A stretch of 64,000 nucleotides of DNA from Pseudobacteriovorax sp. (GTDB lineage: Bacteria > Bdellovibrionota_B > Oligoflexia > Oligoflexales > Oligoflexaceae): NCBI GenBank assembly GCA_013215145.1, contig JABSRP010000019.1, forward strand, positions 62,001 to 126,000, given 5' to 3'. The notes beneath the pieces are model-generated. The model was not told the DNA's origin and made no database searches. It was given only the letters and a program-made list of their open reading frames with translations. The position numbers and the translations under genes were made by a program. Position 1 is the first letter of the stretch, and every line of letters starts with the position of its first letter. Below, piece after piece: positions 50,178 to 59,442 of this stretch.

Positions 50178-52007
50178 ATGATAGTTGAGGCCTTAGGGAG
50201 GCAAATTAGAGTCGTTAGACGCCATTCTCCAAACCCTAACGTCCTGAAGATGGAAGCGAAGAGTTTAGCACTCTTCGCTTTTTTCTTTGCCATTGTGTTC
50301 TGGTACGTTTTTGCCGCGGCGTTACTGATATTCTATGAATGGGTGAAGACTTATTACTGGACGCATATGAATCAAAAAGATCCTGCACTACAACAATGGG
50401 ACCTGTTTGGACGGATAAACGAAGCGTTCTTTAAGGCCTATAAAAAAAATCGAATCGACTCAATGATCGAAACCGCCAAGGAATTGGCGCTCTCAGAACT
50501 TGGTATTACCGTTTCTTTTAGAATGAGTCTAACAACCCTCAAACAGCGCCTAGAAATTGAAACCGAGCAGAAACAAAATGATCAAAATGAACTGACCACC
50601 GAGAAGAGTATTATATTTCCGCTTGAAGGTAGTATCGGCCAGTCTTACGGCGAGATGGTTGTTCTCTCAGGTCTAAAGGACCACCAAGAAAAAAGCTGTC
50701 AATCTCTGGCTTTGGTTTATCTCTCCAAGGAGCTATCAAGAACCCTCGAACACTGGCTGCAGCTGCATGCCTCCAATAAAGAAATCGAAAGCTTGAGGGG
50801 AGAGGGGTTATCGACGAATCAAAAACTTAGACACCTACAACTCTTTTATGACATTGAAAAATCCTTTGCTGAAAGCCTTGAAGTTAGTGACTTTCTTGAC
50901 GTGATTTTCGTCAAGCTTATGGCATTTACGAATGCTAAAAACGTGTTTGTGGTTTGCCAAGAAGGATCAAAGACTCCAAGGGCTTATTCCTGGTCAGACG
51001 AAAACTCAGAAGTCGCTTTAATTCCAGATAGACCAATTTATAAAAAACAAAGTTTTGGAATTCGAATAAAATCTGGATTTAGTTGTGAAGAGCTAACGGA
51101 TATTATGGGCCTCGGTATCAACAACCACATAGGCGTTCCGTTTCACTGCCAGGAAGAAGATCAAGGAGAGATTTCTGATCTTTGGGGACGTATTGAGCTG
51201 ATAAATCATCCTAGTGGGTTTGGCGATCAAGATTTAAGCTTTTTGAATTTGGTTGCAGATAAAGTCACTGCCGCTTTTGTTCGCGAGCGGCTTCTAGCGA
51301 AAAAAGCGAGCTCTCAAAGGCTGGCGACTATTGGACAATTATCTTCGTCTATTATTCACGACTTTCGCAATCCTATGACCTCGATTCGTGGATTTGCCGA
51401 ATTGATCAAAATAAGTGGCGAAACTATGGGAGTCGATCAGCGAATCAAGATATGTACTATCATAATGAATCAGGTTGATCGCTGCACAAATATGATAGAG
51501 GAGCTTTTGTCCTTTGCGCGAGGTGATAAAAAATATCAGTTCGAACCCTGTAAGATGGATACATTTATGAACGAGCTTGCCGAACTGATTAAAGTAGAGA
51601 CTGAGAAGAAGGGTATCGATCTACAATTTCACTTTGGCTGCGATCTGGTAGCTCACATTGATCGAGACAAAATGATGCGTGTTATCTTAAATCTGACTAA
51701 TAACTCTTTGGAGATATTAGAAGATGGCGAAACGCTTAAAATTTCGAGTCAGATTAATCAAAGTGGCCATATAGAAATAAGGGTAGAAGACACAGGCCCC
51801 GGCGTTCCTAAAGAGCTAAGGTCAAACCTCTTCGATGCTTTTGTCACCCACGGTAAGGAATCAGGCACGGGGCTTGGGCTTCATATTTCAAAAGATATTG
51901 TAGAAGCTCACGGGGGAATTCTGCGTCTAGACGAAGACTATAATGATGGCGCAGCATTTGTGGTGTCATTTCCCGTTTCCATGGCTGGCGTCCGAGAGGC
52001 GTCATAA
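50178..52007 (+). CDS. Membrane sensor histidine kinase with GAF domain
   Basis: A 609-residue kinase with a membrane segment near 28-53, a helical region, a GAF-like domain (about 225-370) and the HisKA/HATPase core. The H-box is IIHDFRNPMTSIRG with the phosphorylated His at 394. The ATPase domain has NLTNNSLEI (N-box), EDTGPGVP (G1) and GTGLGLHISKDIVEAHGG (G2). The receiver divergently encoded at 49462-49899 is a likely cognate. Start at 50178 has a weak AGAAAG site; a later ATG at 50250 just precedes the membrane helix. Confidence 0.88.
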   Translation: MIVEALGRQIRVVRRHSPNPNVLKMEAKSLALFAFFFAIVFWYVFAAALLIFYEWVKTYYWTHMNQKDPALQQWDLFGRINEAFFKAYKKNRIDSMIETAKELALSELGITVSFRMSLTTLKQRLEIETEQKQNDQNELTTEKSIIFPLEGSIGQSYGEMVVLSGLKDHQEKSCQSLALVYLSKELSRTLEHWLQLHASNKEIESLRGEGLSTNQKLRHLQLFYDIEKSFAESLEVSDFLDVIFVKLMAFTNAKNVFVVCQEGSKTPRAYSWSDENSEVALIPDRPIYKKQSFGIRIKSGFSCEELTDIMGLGINNHIGVPFHCQEEDQGEISDLWGRIELINHPSGFGDQDLSFLNLVADKVTAAFVRERLLAKKASSQRLATIGQLSSSIIHDFRNPMTSIRGFAELIKISGETMGVDQRIKICTIIMNQVDRCTNMIEELLSFARGDKKYQFEPCKMDTFMNELAELIKVETEKKGIDLQFHFGCDLVAHIDRDKMMRVILNLTNNSLEILEDGETLKISSQINQSGHIEIRVEDTGPGVPKELRSNLFDAFVTHGKESGTGLGLHISKDIVEAHGGILRLDEDYNDGAAFVVSFPVSMAGVREAS

Positions 52008-52050
52008 GAATTCCTAATGAAACGTAACCGCAAGACACCAAACCCGGCGT

Positions 52051-52470
52051 CTATGGATTACTACTACAGAGTTGAGAGGCTAATATAAACGTCTCGACCC
52101 TTTCGCTATCGCCTTCTTCAAATACATTACCGCCTCCATGAAAGGGGCGTCCTTGAATCTTAGCAATTATCGCTGCTGCGTCTCCATCTAGCATTTGGGC
52201 AAAAATTTCTTGATTCGCTTGACTGTCATCACGAATAAAAGGAAACGATCCAGTACCTCCTGGAATATGGCAATTCATACAACGCTGTTCCACCATCTCT
52301 TGAACTTCCGTCTGATAGGCTAAGTCGCGGATGCGGCAAGAGTTGCCTAAATTCGGATTTTGGACATCGATGTCGGCGTTTGGTCCTAGATTTTTTTGTT
52401 CGTACTCAGTAAGGCCACAACCAACCATACATAGTAAGCAGAAGACGAGCTTCCATCTTATCACGATCAT
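52051..52470 (-). CDS. Monoheme c-type cytochrome lipoprotein
   Basis: A 139-residue envelope protein. Lipoprotein signal peptide ends at CMVGC (Cys18). One heme-binding motif CMNCH at 64-68. The downstream phrase PFHGGGNVFEEGDSERVETF resembles the C-terminal part of small cytochrome c domains that place a His or Met ligand in this region. It lies 14 bases downstream of the diheme barrel gene, so they form an operon. Confidence 0.75.
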   Translation of the reverse strand: MIVIRWKLVFCLLCMVGCGLTEYEQKNLGPNADIDVQNPNLGNSCRIRDLAYQTEVQEMVEQRCMNCHIPGGTGSFPFIRDDSQANQEIFAQMLDGDAAAIIAKIQGRPFHGGGNVFEEGDSERVETFILASQLCSSNP

Positions 52471-52484
52471 GTGTAGATTCCCCC

Positions 52485-53879
52485 TTAGTAGTGAACGTGG
52501 AGTTGTGTGGAGATGTACTGCCGATCAGTTTTATCTCCGATATCCGGGTTCAGGTCTTCCTGAACCATCTGACTAATAATTTCTATACCGGGAAACAAAA
52601 ACCACTTAATACCAAATTTATACTGTGATGAGTCGCCGGCCGAAAGATCTGGTAATGCATTGGCACTCGAATACTCACCAATCAGATAGAGTTCCCGGTA
52701 CAGTTTAAAATATGACTCTAGCGTATAAATCGAAGCCTTTGTGAAAAGATCGCCCCGCTCAACCTGAGCTGAAATGCCCTCTAGGCCCAAATGTAACCTG
52801 TTAAGCCATAGAGTTGATGTCAAGTAAAGGTTATGCATCAGCACCCGAGTGTCACGATTGTCTATTTCGGGTGTAGTTTGGTTCCAATAGCTGTAATTGA
52901 CGGAAGCGCCTAATGTCACAAATCTCAGACCGGTGTTGACCACGAGCCCCTTTGTTTTATTGAGGGGGCGCGTAGAGTCTATTTGATTTGCGATGTAGTG
53001 AATGTTTGCATAAGGGACATTAGGGGCTGTTCCTACGGAGGCGGCTCGATACCGGATATTGTAGGTAGCCCGTGAGTTTCCTGTCAGCGTTGAGGCGACA
53101 AGCTTTCTTGAAAGTCTAGTGTGATCTGGGTGATCATTTCCAAATAATGGTTTGTAGATACCTGCCATAGCGAAGCTATTATAAGGCAAGTCTGAAACTA
53201 TCCCGTACAAAGATCTAGTTGTGACATTGTCCACTTGCTCGTCAAGTGGGGGACCATCGAAACGTCCGAGGAGACGACCTTCATAGACGATCTGAGTGTG
53301 TTTTGATGTACGGAAGGCAACACCAACATCTGCGCTCATTAAGAACTGCCGTGTGGGACCGTCTTCGTTATCTAAATGAAGGTAGCGTACGTTTGCGCCG
53401 GCCTGAACCGGAGCTTGGTTGAGGTAGTACGGGTCGTCTTTGGGTACCTCTTTTAAAAACTGAGCGTCCGATACAGTTTCAAACTCTCTACCATCGCGAG
53501 TATAAAGACGTTCATCGGGATGCTGATTTGCGGCAGAGACCACATGGTTAACTTGCCCGCTAGCATTCTTAGACGCTTCGTGCTCCGCAGTAGTGGCGGG
53601 AGCAGAGGAGCCTTTAAAAAACTCACCTGTGTAGGTCCTCAACCATTTTTGACTTGTCCATTTGCCGTAAGCATTTCGGAGGCCACCTCCATTCGGGTTG
53701 GTGTGGCAGCCTTGGCATGATAGACTACACCTGCGATCTTTCGGAATCAGGTTTTTGCGACCCGGTGTATGGCATCCAGCGCAGTTTTGAGAAAAGCGAC
53801 TTGCCATCCATGGTTCGGCAAACGCAGGGAATTCAAAGACAACAATCAAACAAAAAAGACGAACAAGCATTTGTATCAC
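52485..53879 (-). CDS. Diheme cytochrome fused to outer-membrane barrel (Cyc2-like)
   Basis: A 464-residue exported protein. After a signal peptide ending near FAFA, the first ~90 mature residues hold two heme motifs: CAGCH (33-37) and CQGCH (55-59). The rest alternates aromatic strands typical of a barrel (QFLMSADVGVAFR, NTGLRFVTLGASVNYSY, LYLTSTLWLNRLHLGLEG, FGIKWFLFPGIEIISQ) and ends YISTQLHVHY. Total length and layout resemble Cyc2-type fused cytochrome-porins of Fe(II) oxidisers, which however have one heme. GTG start at 53879, GGGAG upstream. First gene of an operon with the monoheme lipoprotein. Confidence 0.7.
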   Translation of the reverse strand: MIQMLVRLFCLIVVFEFPAFAEPWMASRFSQNCAGCHTPGRKNLIPKDRRCSLSCQGCHTNPNGGGLRNAYGKWTSQKWLRTYTGEFFKGSSAPATTAEHEASKNASGQVNHVVSAANQHPDERLYTRDGREFETVSDAQFLKEVPKDDPYYLNQAPVQAGANVRYLHLDNEDGPTRQFLMSADVGVAFRTSKHTQIVYEGRLLGRFDGPPLDEQVDNVTTRSLYGIVSDLPYNSFAMAGIYKPLFGNDHPDHTRLSRKLVASTLTGNSRATYNIRYRAASVGTAPNVPYANIHYIANQIDSTRPLNKTKGLVVNTGLRFVTLGASVNYSYWNQTTPEIDNRDTRVLMHNLYLTSTLWLNRLHLGLEGISAQVERGDLFTKASIYTLESYFKLYRELYLIGEYSSANALPDLSAGDSSQYKFGIKWFLFPGIEIISQMVQEDLNPDIGDKTDRQYISTQLHVHY

Positions 53880-54057
53880 AGTATTTCTCCCTCATATTAG
53901 CGTATACCTATGCTAAATCAGGTAAAGAGACAAGTGATTTATCTTGACTTAAGTCTTACTATTTTGTTGCGCTCAAACTCTTTGCTAACTTGAAGTTGAA
54001 AGAAATTCTTGGTACCTCAGAAAATAGTAACAGGTCGACTTTGTACAGGGGAGAAAT

Positions 54058-55053
54058 ATGAAATACCTTAGCCTAATTGTATTGGTTTTAAGCCTGGTGT
54101 CTTGTCAATTGAAACCATCCGATTCGGTGGGTAGTGTTGATGCACCAAAAGTGCAGTTTTCGTTGTCAGCGGCATCATTAGGGATATTTAGAGACTCGGC
54201 TCAAAAACTCGTCATCGAAGTTTCCGAAGACAACGAGGGTGAGATCGGTGGTTTGCTCGAGACGTCCAGCTTTCCGTTAGAAGAAGACGGGCAATACGAG
54301 GTCACTGGTGTCAGCATCGGACCCAAATGGTTTTCCATCTCGCTCCGCGACAGCCAGGAATCTATTTTGGCATCTGGTTCCGTGAGATATGTTGTTGGCT
54401 TGGGGCTACAGACCCTTCCTGAAGTTGTGTTGACGCCCACTGAGCCTATAACCCTTCCGCTAAATTTAAGTCTCGCGGTGGAGTTGAATGGCTTTCCTAG
54501 CGGGCCCTCAGCCGATGAGCCTGCTCTAAGAGAGGAGTCGTTGGCTATTTTTCAGCAATACTCTTGTATCGCCTGTCACAATAGTAGCTTCCCACAGGGT
54601 GCTCTCGACATGGAATCCTATCCTTTCCTATCAAGTTTTCGAACGGAATTTAGCGACATTGTAAACGAGGTAGTGAAGCGGATTAACGATGACGTTCGAC
54701 CCATGCCACCCAGTGGACCGCGCCTTAACGAAGATGAACTCAGTATTGTCGCAAGCTGGCAAGAAGCGCTATTCGGTGCGCCTGAAATTCTATTAGTTGA
54801 TTTGGTGTTAAATGGCCAAGAGCTCCGCCTCGAAGAGGTTGATGGTGCCTTTAGATTGCCTTCCGATCAGACGATCGACGTCTTAGCCGGGGATAGCTTG
54901 GTTTTAGGTATTAGGGTTTCGACTCAGGCAGGAGTGTTGTTGGCTGACCGAAGCCTGACAGAAACTGTAGGCCTGGACGGCACTGTTAGCGCAGCCCTTG
55001 CGATCGATTATGAAGAGCCCGTCATTGTTATACCAATTACGATTGGCGAATAA
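54058..55053 (+). CDS. Monoheme cytochrome c-domain lipoprotein
   Basis: A 331-residue exported protein with lipobox LVSC (Cys16). Residues ~25-140 form a beta-rich domain; residues 160-240 form a cytochrome c-like domain with CIACH (170-174) and the likely axial Met in RPMPPSGPRLNEDELSIVAS. A second beta-rich domain follows. Divergent from the diheme barrel operon, with GGGGAG ahead of the ATG, so likely part of the same electron-transfer system. Terminator at 55077 follows. Confidence 0.8.
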   Translation: MKYLSLIVLVLSLVSCQLKPSDSVGSVDAPKVQFSLSAASLGIFRDSAQKLVIEVSEDNEGEIGGLLETSSFPLEEDGQYEVTGVSIGPKWFSISLRDSQESILASGSVRYVVGLGLQTLPEVVLTPTEPITLPLNLSLAVELNGFPSGPSADEPALREESLAIFQQYSCIACHNSSFPQGALDMESYPFLSSFRTEFSDIVNEVVKRINDDVRPMPPSGPRLNEDELSIVASWQEALFGAPEILLVDLVLNGQELRLEEVDGAFRLPSDQTIDVLAGDSLVLGIRVSTQAGVLLADRSLTETVGLDGTVSAALAIDYEEPVIVIPITIGE

Positions 55054-55076
55054 TTCCAGTAAATTTCATCTGTAGT

Positions 55077-55112
55077 TCCGGTTAAAGCAAGTCTTTAACC
55101 GGATTCTTTTTT
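55077..55112 (+). terminator. Intrinsic terminator after heme lipoprotein gene
   Basis: Perfect 11-bp stem TCCGGTTAAAG/CTTTAACCGGA with a CAAGT loop, followed by TTCTTTTTTG. Confidence 0.92.
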
Positions 55113-55219
55113 GTTTTTGTTTAAATAATTTCAGCATGGTACGCATTTTACAGAACAGTGACGACTAAAATATTGCGTCAATGCGCCGACACCCCCCTTG
55201 AACCGTCGGAGTTGAATTT

Positions 55220-55843
55220 ATGCGACCTGAAAAGAAAGAAAAGGCGACAGAGAAGCTGGTCAGAGCTGGTACTGCGTTGTTTGCAGAAAAAGGCTACCAT
55301 GAGACATCGGTACGAGATATAGCCAAGCGGGCCGGGGTTAACCCCAGTCTTATCAACTATCACTTCGGAGGCAAAGAAGAGCTCTACCGGACTATTTTAG
55401 AGCAGGCGGGGATCACTAGTGCCAGTCGATTTCACCGCATTCTAGGATCAGTGGATAGCCAGGACGAATTTGCTTTCCGTTTCAAGATGATGGTCGAGGA
55501 ACTTGTAAAAGGAAGTATTCATAACTTCGACATCCAGAGGATTATCGAGCAGGTGATTCATAACCAGGGTGATATAGGCGAAGAAGTCTTTCGGGAACGG
55601 CACTTTTCCATTCTGCAAAACATCATTTCCTTTATAAAAAATGCCCAAGAGAAAGACTACATCCGATCGGATATCGATGCTCGTCTGGTAGGTCTTATGA
55701 TAGTCGCATTTGTGCGTAATATCTCCCTTATGCGTCATGCTATTAAGAATTTTATGTCCTTAGATATTGAAAACGATGACATGCAGCAAGAAACGGTTAA
55801 TACGCTCATGAAGTTGGTATTGGCTGGTCTTGAAAAGAAGTAG
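55220..55843 (+). CDS. TetR-family transcriptional regulator
   Basis: A 207-residue repressor-type protein. N-terminal helix-turn-helix: LFAEKGYHETSVRDIAKRAG then INYHFGGKEELYR. The C-terminal ligand/dimer domain is helical (QRIIEQVIHNQG, LVGLMIVAFVRNI), close to the TetR_C group associated with CecR/YbiH type. Stands alone between the heme lipoprotein and the TPR locus. Target not evident. Confidence 0.9.
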   Translation: MRPEKKEKATEKLVRAGTALFAEKGYHETSVRDIAKRAGVNPSLINYHFGGKEELYRTILEQAGITSASRFHRILGSVDSQDEFAFRFKMMVEELVKGSIHNFDIQRIIEQVIHNQGDIGEEVFRERHFSILQNIISFIKNAQEKDYIRSDIDARLVGLMIVAFVRNISLMRHAIKNFMSLDIENDDMQQETVNTLMKLVLAGLEKK

Positions 55844-55941
55844 TTGAACAGTCACTTTCCTCATCTACTATCCTGTAAATCCCTGTTTTAAAGACTAAAG
55901 ATTCCTTTTGATTGTCCGAATACTTTCCGTGAGGAGTCGCT

Positions 55942-58059
55942 TTGGACATTAATAACAAAGAAATTAATATTGTCAGCGTAAGCAGCAGTGGAACAAGACG
56001 TCAACTGATCAATACGGCTGTGCGAAGCCATGGATTTTCGGAAGTTAATGGCGTCCCAGATCTGAAAACTGTTTTGGAAATATTCGAAACAGGAAAAATT
56101 GACTGGATCATTTGCCCTTTATGTCTTGACGAAGAGATTAACGCATTTCAAATACTAAAACTGATCACTGATAATTATTATCAGCTGAACGCAAGAGTGA
56201 CTTTACTCATCAATGAAGATGAACTCGAACATGTAGGGACTGCGTTCAATCTTGGTGCTTTGTCTTATCACGTTGGGCTTGAAGCTAAAGACTCCGTTGA
56301 CAAGGCTTTTTCAGAATTATTCGAGACCACAGAGCGGTATCAATCCAAAATGGATCTTGTGGCCGCCTTTTACATTAGGCGTCTTCTGAGAGAAACGAAT
56401 CATGTCAGTGAATTGATTCGATTTGAAAAACGGCTTTTAAAAATGAATCCCGGGCAAGCTGATCTACTTTGTAGTTTGGGTGAGTCCTACTATTTGAAAA
56501 AAGAGGTGGAAAAAGCCTATTCTCTGTGGCAGCAGGCAGAAGTGGTTGATCCAGGCAACACAGATCGTGTTAAAGAGAGTCAAGCCAATGTTGGATTTAA
56601 CGACGCTGATCTTGAACAGATGGATGAGATAGAAAAAACGAATATTTTAGGAATTGAGCGTTGCCTTGTGGTGGACGAAGATCAAGGGGATCTTAACGCA
56701 ATAACAGGCTTTCTCGAGGATCTTGCTGTTCCTGATGTGAGAACCTTTACGAACCCAGAGGGACTGTTGGAATTTTTAAAGTCCAAGTTGAGAGTCGATT
56801 TGATTATTTTTGAATGGACGTTCAAGACCATGCCAGGACCGATCCTAGTCCAGCGGTTGCGAGATGTTGTTGGGACAGGAATTCCCTTGACCGTCATATC
56901 AAAGGACCTAACAGCTGACGATTTACCTTTACTGCGAGAGATGGGAGTCACTGATCGGATCGGGAAACCCTTGGAAAAAGCCGGATTTACCAAGGAAGTG
57001 ATTTGGATTATCAATCAGGATCGCCATCCCACAGAGCCGTTTATGATCTTTCAGAAGCTCCTCACTGCTATCAAAGATAAGAATAAAGAAGATATGCTTT
57101 TGTTAAAAGAGAAGTACCTCCATAGCTCGGCTGTGACGCCAGCACAAAAGCTATATGTCGAGAGTCTGATTGCCTACCATAGTGGTTGTTACCTTGCAGC
57201 AAAAGATTATGCTATTCAAACTTTAAAAAGTGGTGGTGAATCCCTGGATGCTCTAAATCTCCTGGGTAAGAGTATGATGAAACTACGTGAATTTGATGCC
57301 GCTCTGCGGTGCCTTGAGAACGCACAAGTCATCTCACCTCAAAACATTGAGAGGATTTGTCGTATTGCCGAAGCCCATCTTGAAAATGGCAATGACGATA
57401 AATTTGATAAATCCTTGAGTTCTGCTGAAGCATTGGATGGAGAGAACCAAAAAATTGTTGAGAAAAAAGCAAAATCTGCTCTAAAGCACCATAATTTTGA
57501 TGAGACAAAAAGCCTGATGGCTCGGCTGGAAAATCTTGATGAGATCGTTAGCTACACTAATAACCGTGCGGTTTCACTTATAAGGACTCAATCTTTTGAT
57601 TCCGGTATAAATCTATATAAAGATGCACATGAGGCGGTACCTGAAGAAAAACCAGTAATTCGTGGTATACTAGCCTATAATTTAGCCCTGGCCTACATTC
57701 GGACAGACGAGCCAAACTTGGCTTACGAGACCTTAAAGCAGGTCAAGTTAGATGAAAAAACTCCGCTTGCTGCCAAAATAAAAAGTTTGAAAGTTAGGCT
57801 AGGTAAATCCATTAAAATGGAGCAGCCATTCCAACTGCAACCTCCAAAAATCGAAACTCTTGCTGATGAGCAAAGCAAGCTAGAAGAATTGAAAAAAAAG
57901 GGTGCGGAGATTTTAAAATCCTTGAAGGTAAGGCCAGGAGATATCTGTTGTCATAAAATTTTTATGGAAGACAAAAAGACAGAGACTGTTATGAAAGCTC
58001 TAGCTACCAAATTAGACGTGAAAATAAGGACTCCGAAGGAACGAAAAAAATCGGCTTAA
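55942..58059 (+). CDS. TPR protein with two Asp-less receiver-like domains
   Basis: A 705-residue cytoplasmic protein. Residues about 7-125 resemble a receiver but have Cys58 at the phosphoacceptor position (DWIICPLCLDEE). TPR-like helices occupy 135-215. A second receiver-like domain (238-355) keeps the acidic cluster (VVDEDQ, 243-248), Ser320 and Lys342 (IGKPLEKAG) but has Glu291 (LIIFEWTF) instead of Asp. More TPR units follow (ALRCLENAQVISPQNIERI, LAYNLALAYIRTDEPNLA). The start is TTG at 55942 with GTGAGGAG ahead. Probably a phosphorylation-independent scaffold; partner with the Hpt gene downstream. Confidence 0.8.
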   Translation: MDINNKEINIVSVSSSGTRRQLINTAVRSHGFSEVNGVPDLKTVLEIFETGKIDWIICPLCLDEEINAFQILKLITDNYYQLNARVTLLINEDELEHVGTAFNLGALSYHVGLEAKDSVDKAFSELFETTERYQSKMDLVAAFYIRRLLRETNHVSELIRFEKRLLKMNPGQADLLCSLGESYYLKKEVEKAYSLWQQAEVVDPGNTDRVKESQANVGFNDADLEQMDEIEKTNILGIERCLVVDEDQGDLNAITGFLEDLAVPDVRTFTNPEGLLEFLKSKLRVDLIIFEWTFKTMPGPILVQRLRDVVGTGIPLTVISKDLTADDLPLLREMGVTDRIGKPLEKAGFTKEVIWIINQDRHPTEPFMIFQKLLTAIKDKNKEDMLLLKEKYLHSSAVTPAQKLYVESLIAYHSGCYLAAKDYAIQTLKSGGESLDALNLLGKSMMKLREFDAALRCLENAQVISPQNIERICRIAEAHLENGNDDKFDKSLSSAEALDGENQKIVEKKAKSALKHHNFDETKSLMARLENLDEIVSYTNNRAVSLIRTQSFDSGINLYKDAHEAVPEEKPVIRGILAYNLALAYIRTDEPNLAYETLKQVKLDEKTPLAAKIKSLKVRLGKSIKMEQPFQLQPPKIETLADEQSKLEELKKKGAEILKSLKVRPGDICCHKIFMEDKKTETVMKALATKLDVKIRTPKERKKSA

Positions 58060-58103
58060 TTATGAATCGAAAAAGAAATTAACCAATAACCAGGAGGTCA
58101 TGT

Positions 58104-58883
58104 ATGCCACATACCCCGTCAACCGACGAAATTATTCTAGAGTCGTCCTACCTAATCCAGGAATTTTTGGATCAGCTATCCGAGAATTTGGATCAGTGTG
58201 AATCTGGTGCTGCAACTGATGTGGATAAGGGTTATTTGGAAAGTAACTTGAGAACGTTGCACTCCGACAAAGGGGCCGCAGCTGCTTTAGGTTTCACTCT
58301 AATTGTAGAAGCGATTCATCAGATAGAGGATATGCTAATCTCCTGTCAAAAAGGAAACTCACTTCAGACCGAAACTCTCTTTAAGTACATCGATTTTCTG
58401 CGGTCTATCATAAGAATTTCTTTGGATGATTCCTTCAGTAAATCGGAATACTTACAGCAGTACGAGCAGCTGCGCTCCTCGTTTCGAGAGTTAAGGAGTC
58501 TGGGCCAGCGAGTTAGGATGTTGGTTGTAGATAAGAGCTCAACTACCGTCTTTGTTATGAAAGAAGAATTTAAGACTCTTGATGTGGAGATCGTCTTATG
58601 CTCAAGCGGCTTGGATGCCATCAATAAAGTGTTACATGAAAGTTTTAGCATTGTGGTGGCCGGCGGGCAGGTTAGAGACCTTGATGGGATTGCACTACTT
58701 GCGGCTTTGCGCCTAAATGCAGAAACCACTTCCATCAAAACAGTGTTGATCACTTCCCTTGCTGCAAAAGATTTTAGCGTAAAGCCTGATGTCGTCATTG
58801 GACGGACAAAGAGCGATATTTCCCAACTTCGCAATTGGGTCGAAGCGAGTTTTTTCAAAGACTCCGAGAAAAAAGCAGGTTAA
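58104..58883 (+). CDS. Hpt domain fused to degenerate receiver
   Basis: A 259-residue cytoplasmic protein. Residues about 15-108 are an Hpt-like domain with LHSDKGAAAALGF (His53 kept; usual HTLKG). Residues 135-250 form a receiver fold (RVRMLVVDKSS, SIVVAGGQVRDLDG, VLITSLAAKD) in which the phosphoacceptor position is Gly187 instead of Asp; only one N-terminal acidic residue (Asp143) remains. AGGAGG 6 bases before the ATG. It follows the TPR gene by 44 bases and probably acts with it as a phosphotransfer adaptor. Confidence 0.78.
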   Translation: MPHTPSTDEIILESSYLIQEFLDQLSENLDQCESGAATDVDKGYLESNLRTLHSDKGAAAALGFTLIVEAIHQIEDMLISCQKGNSLQTETLFKYIDFLRSIIRISLDDSFSKSEYLQQYEQLRSSFRELRSLGQRVRMLVVDKSSTTVFVMKEEFKTLDVEIVLCSSGLDAINKVLHESFSIVVAGGQVRDLDGIALLAALRLNAETTSIKTVLITSLAAKDFSVKPDVVIGRTKSDISQLRNWVEASFFKDSEKKAG

Positions 58884-59442
58884 AGCGTCAGAGCAAGCTG
58901 CCTATAGTTGCAACAAATACAGGTAGGGGTGCCGAGGAAGCCTCGACACTAGTGTGGCACTGCTATGGGTGCATAGCGTGTATGGAAGAAACGTGGAAGA
59001 TACACAAGACACCAACAGGTATTTAGTTTTCCAACGCCCTCTTCTCCTCTATTAAATAGGCTTCGGTGACTAGCAATCCGTCGGTAATTGGTGAGTTATA
59101 AACAGGTCCCCCATGCCTTCACAAGTTTTCCTGCTTACTATAAAGACGATCGGCCTTGGGTTTGGGTAAAATTAAGCAGACCTCTACCTTCCCGTATTTT
59201 TTACAAGATTTGCCATATTTATTGGGGCCACCTCTTTTCACGATCTAGTTTTCTGAAAGGCGACCCATTTAACTGCTCTTGCGCATCGTATAAACACATA
59301 AATAACAATGACTTAGCGAGATGCTAGCTTTTTCCTAAACTAGTTCAAAACAGCAATGCGCCAAAATAACTCACCTTTGCACTCTATCCTTGAATCCTCC
59401 TATTAGGAATGGTAGAACAGTGCCACTTTGAAGGAGTTGTAA
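58884..59442. other. Non-coding region with stem-rich segment
   Basis: About 560 bases with no believable gene; short open frames lack ribosome sites. At 58929-58977 several nested stems occur (GTGCC/GGCAC enclosing GAGG/CCTC and the palindrome ACACTAGTGT, then GCTATG/CATAGC). No clear promoter seen. Confidence 0.4.

Noticed and set aside
59088..59327. 79-codon plus-strand open frame in the gap before the SpoIID gene
   Set aside because: No ribosome site and composition rich in rare aromatic/Cys residues, typical of non-coding sequence.
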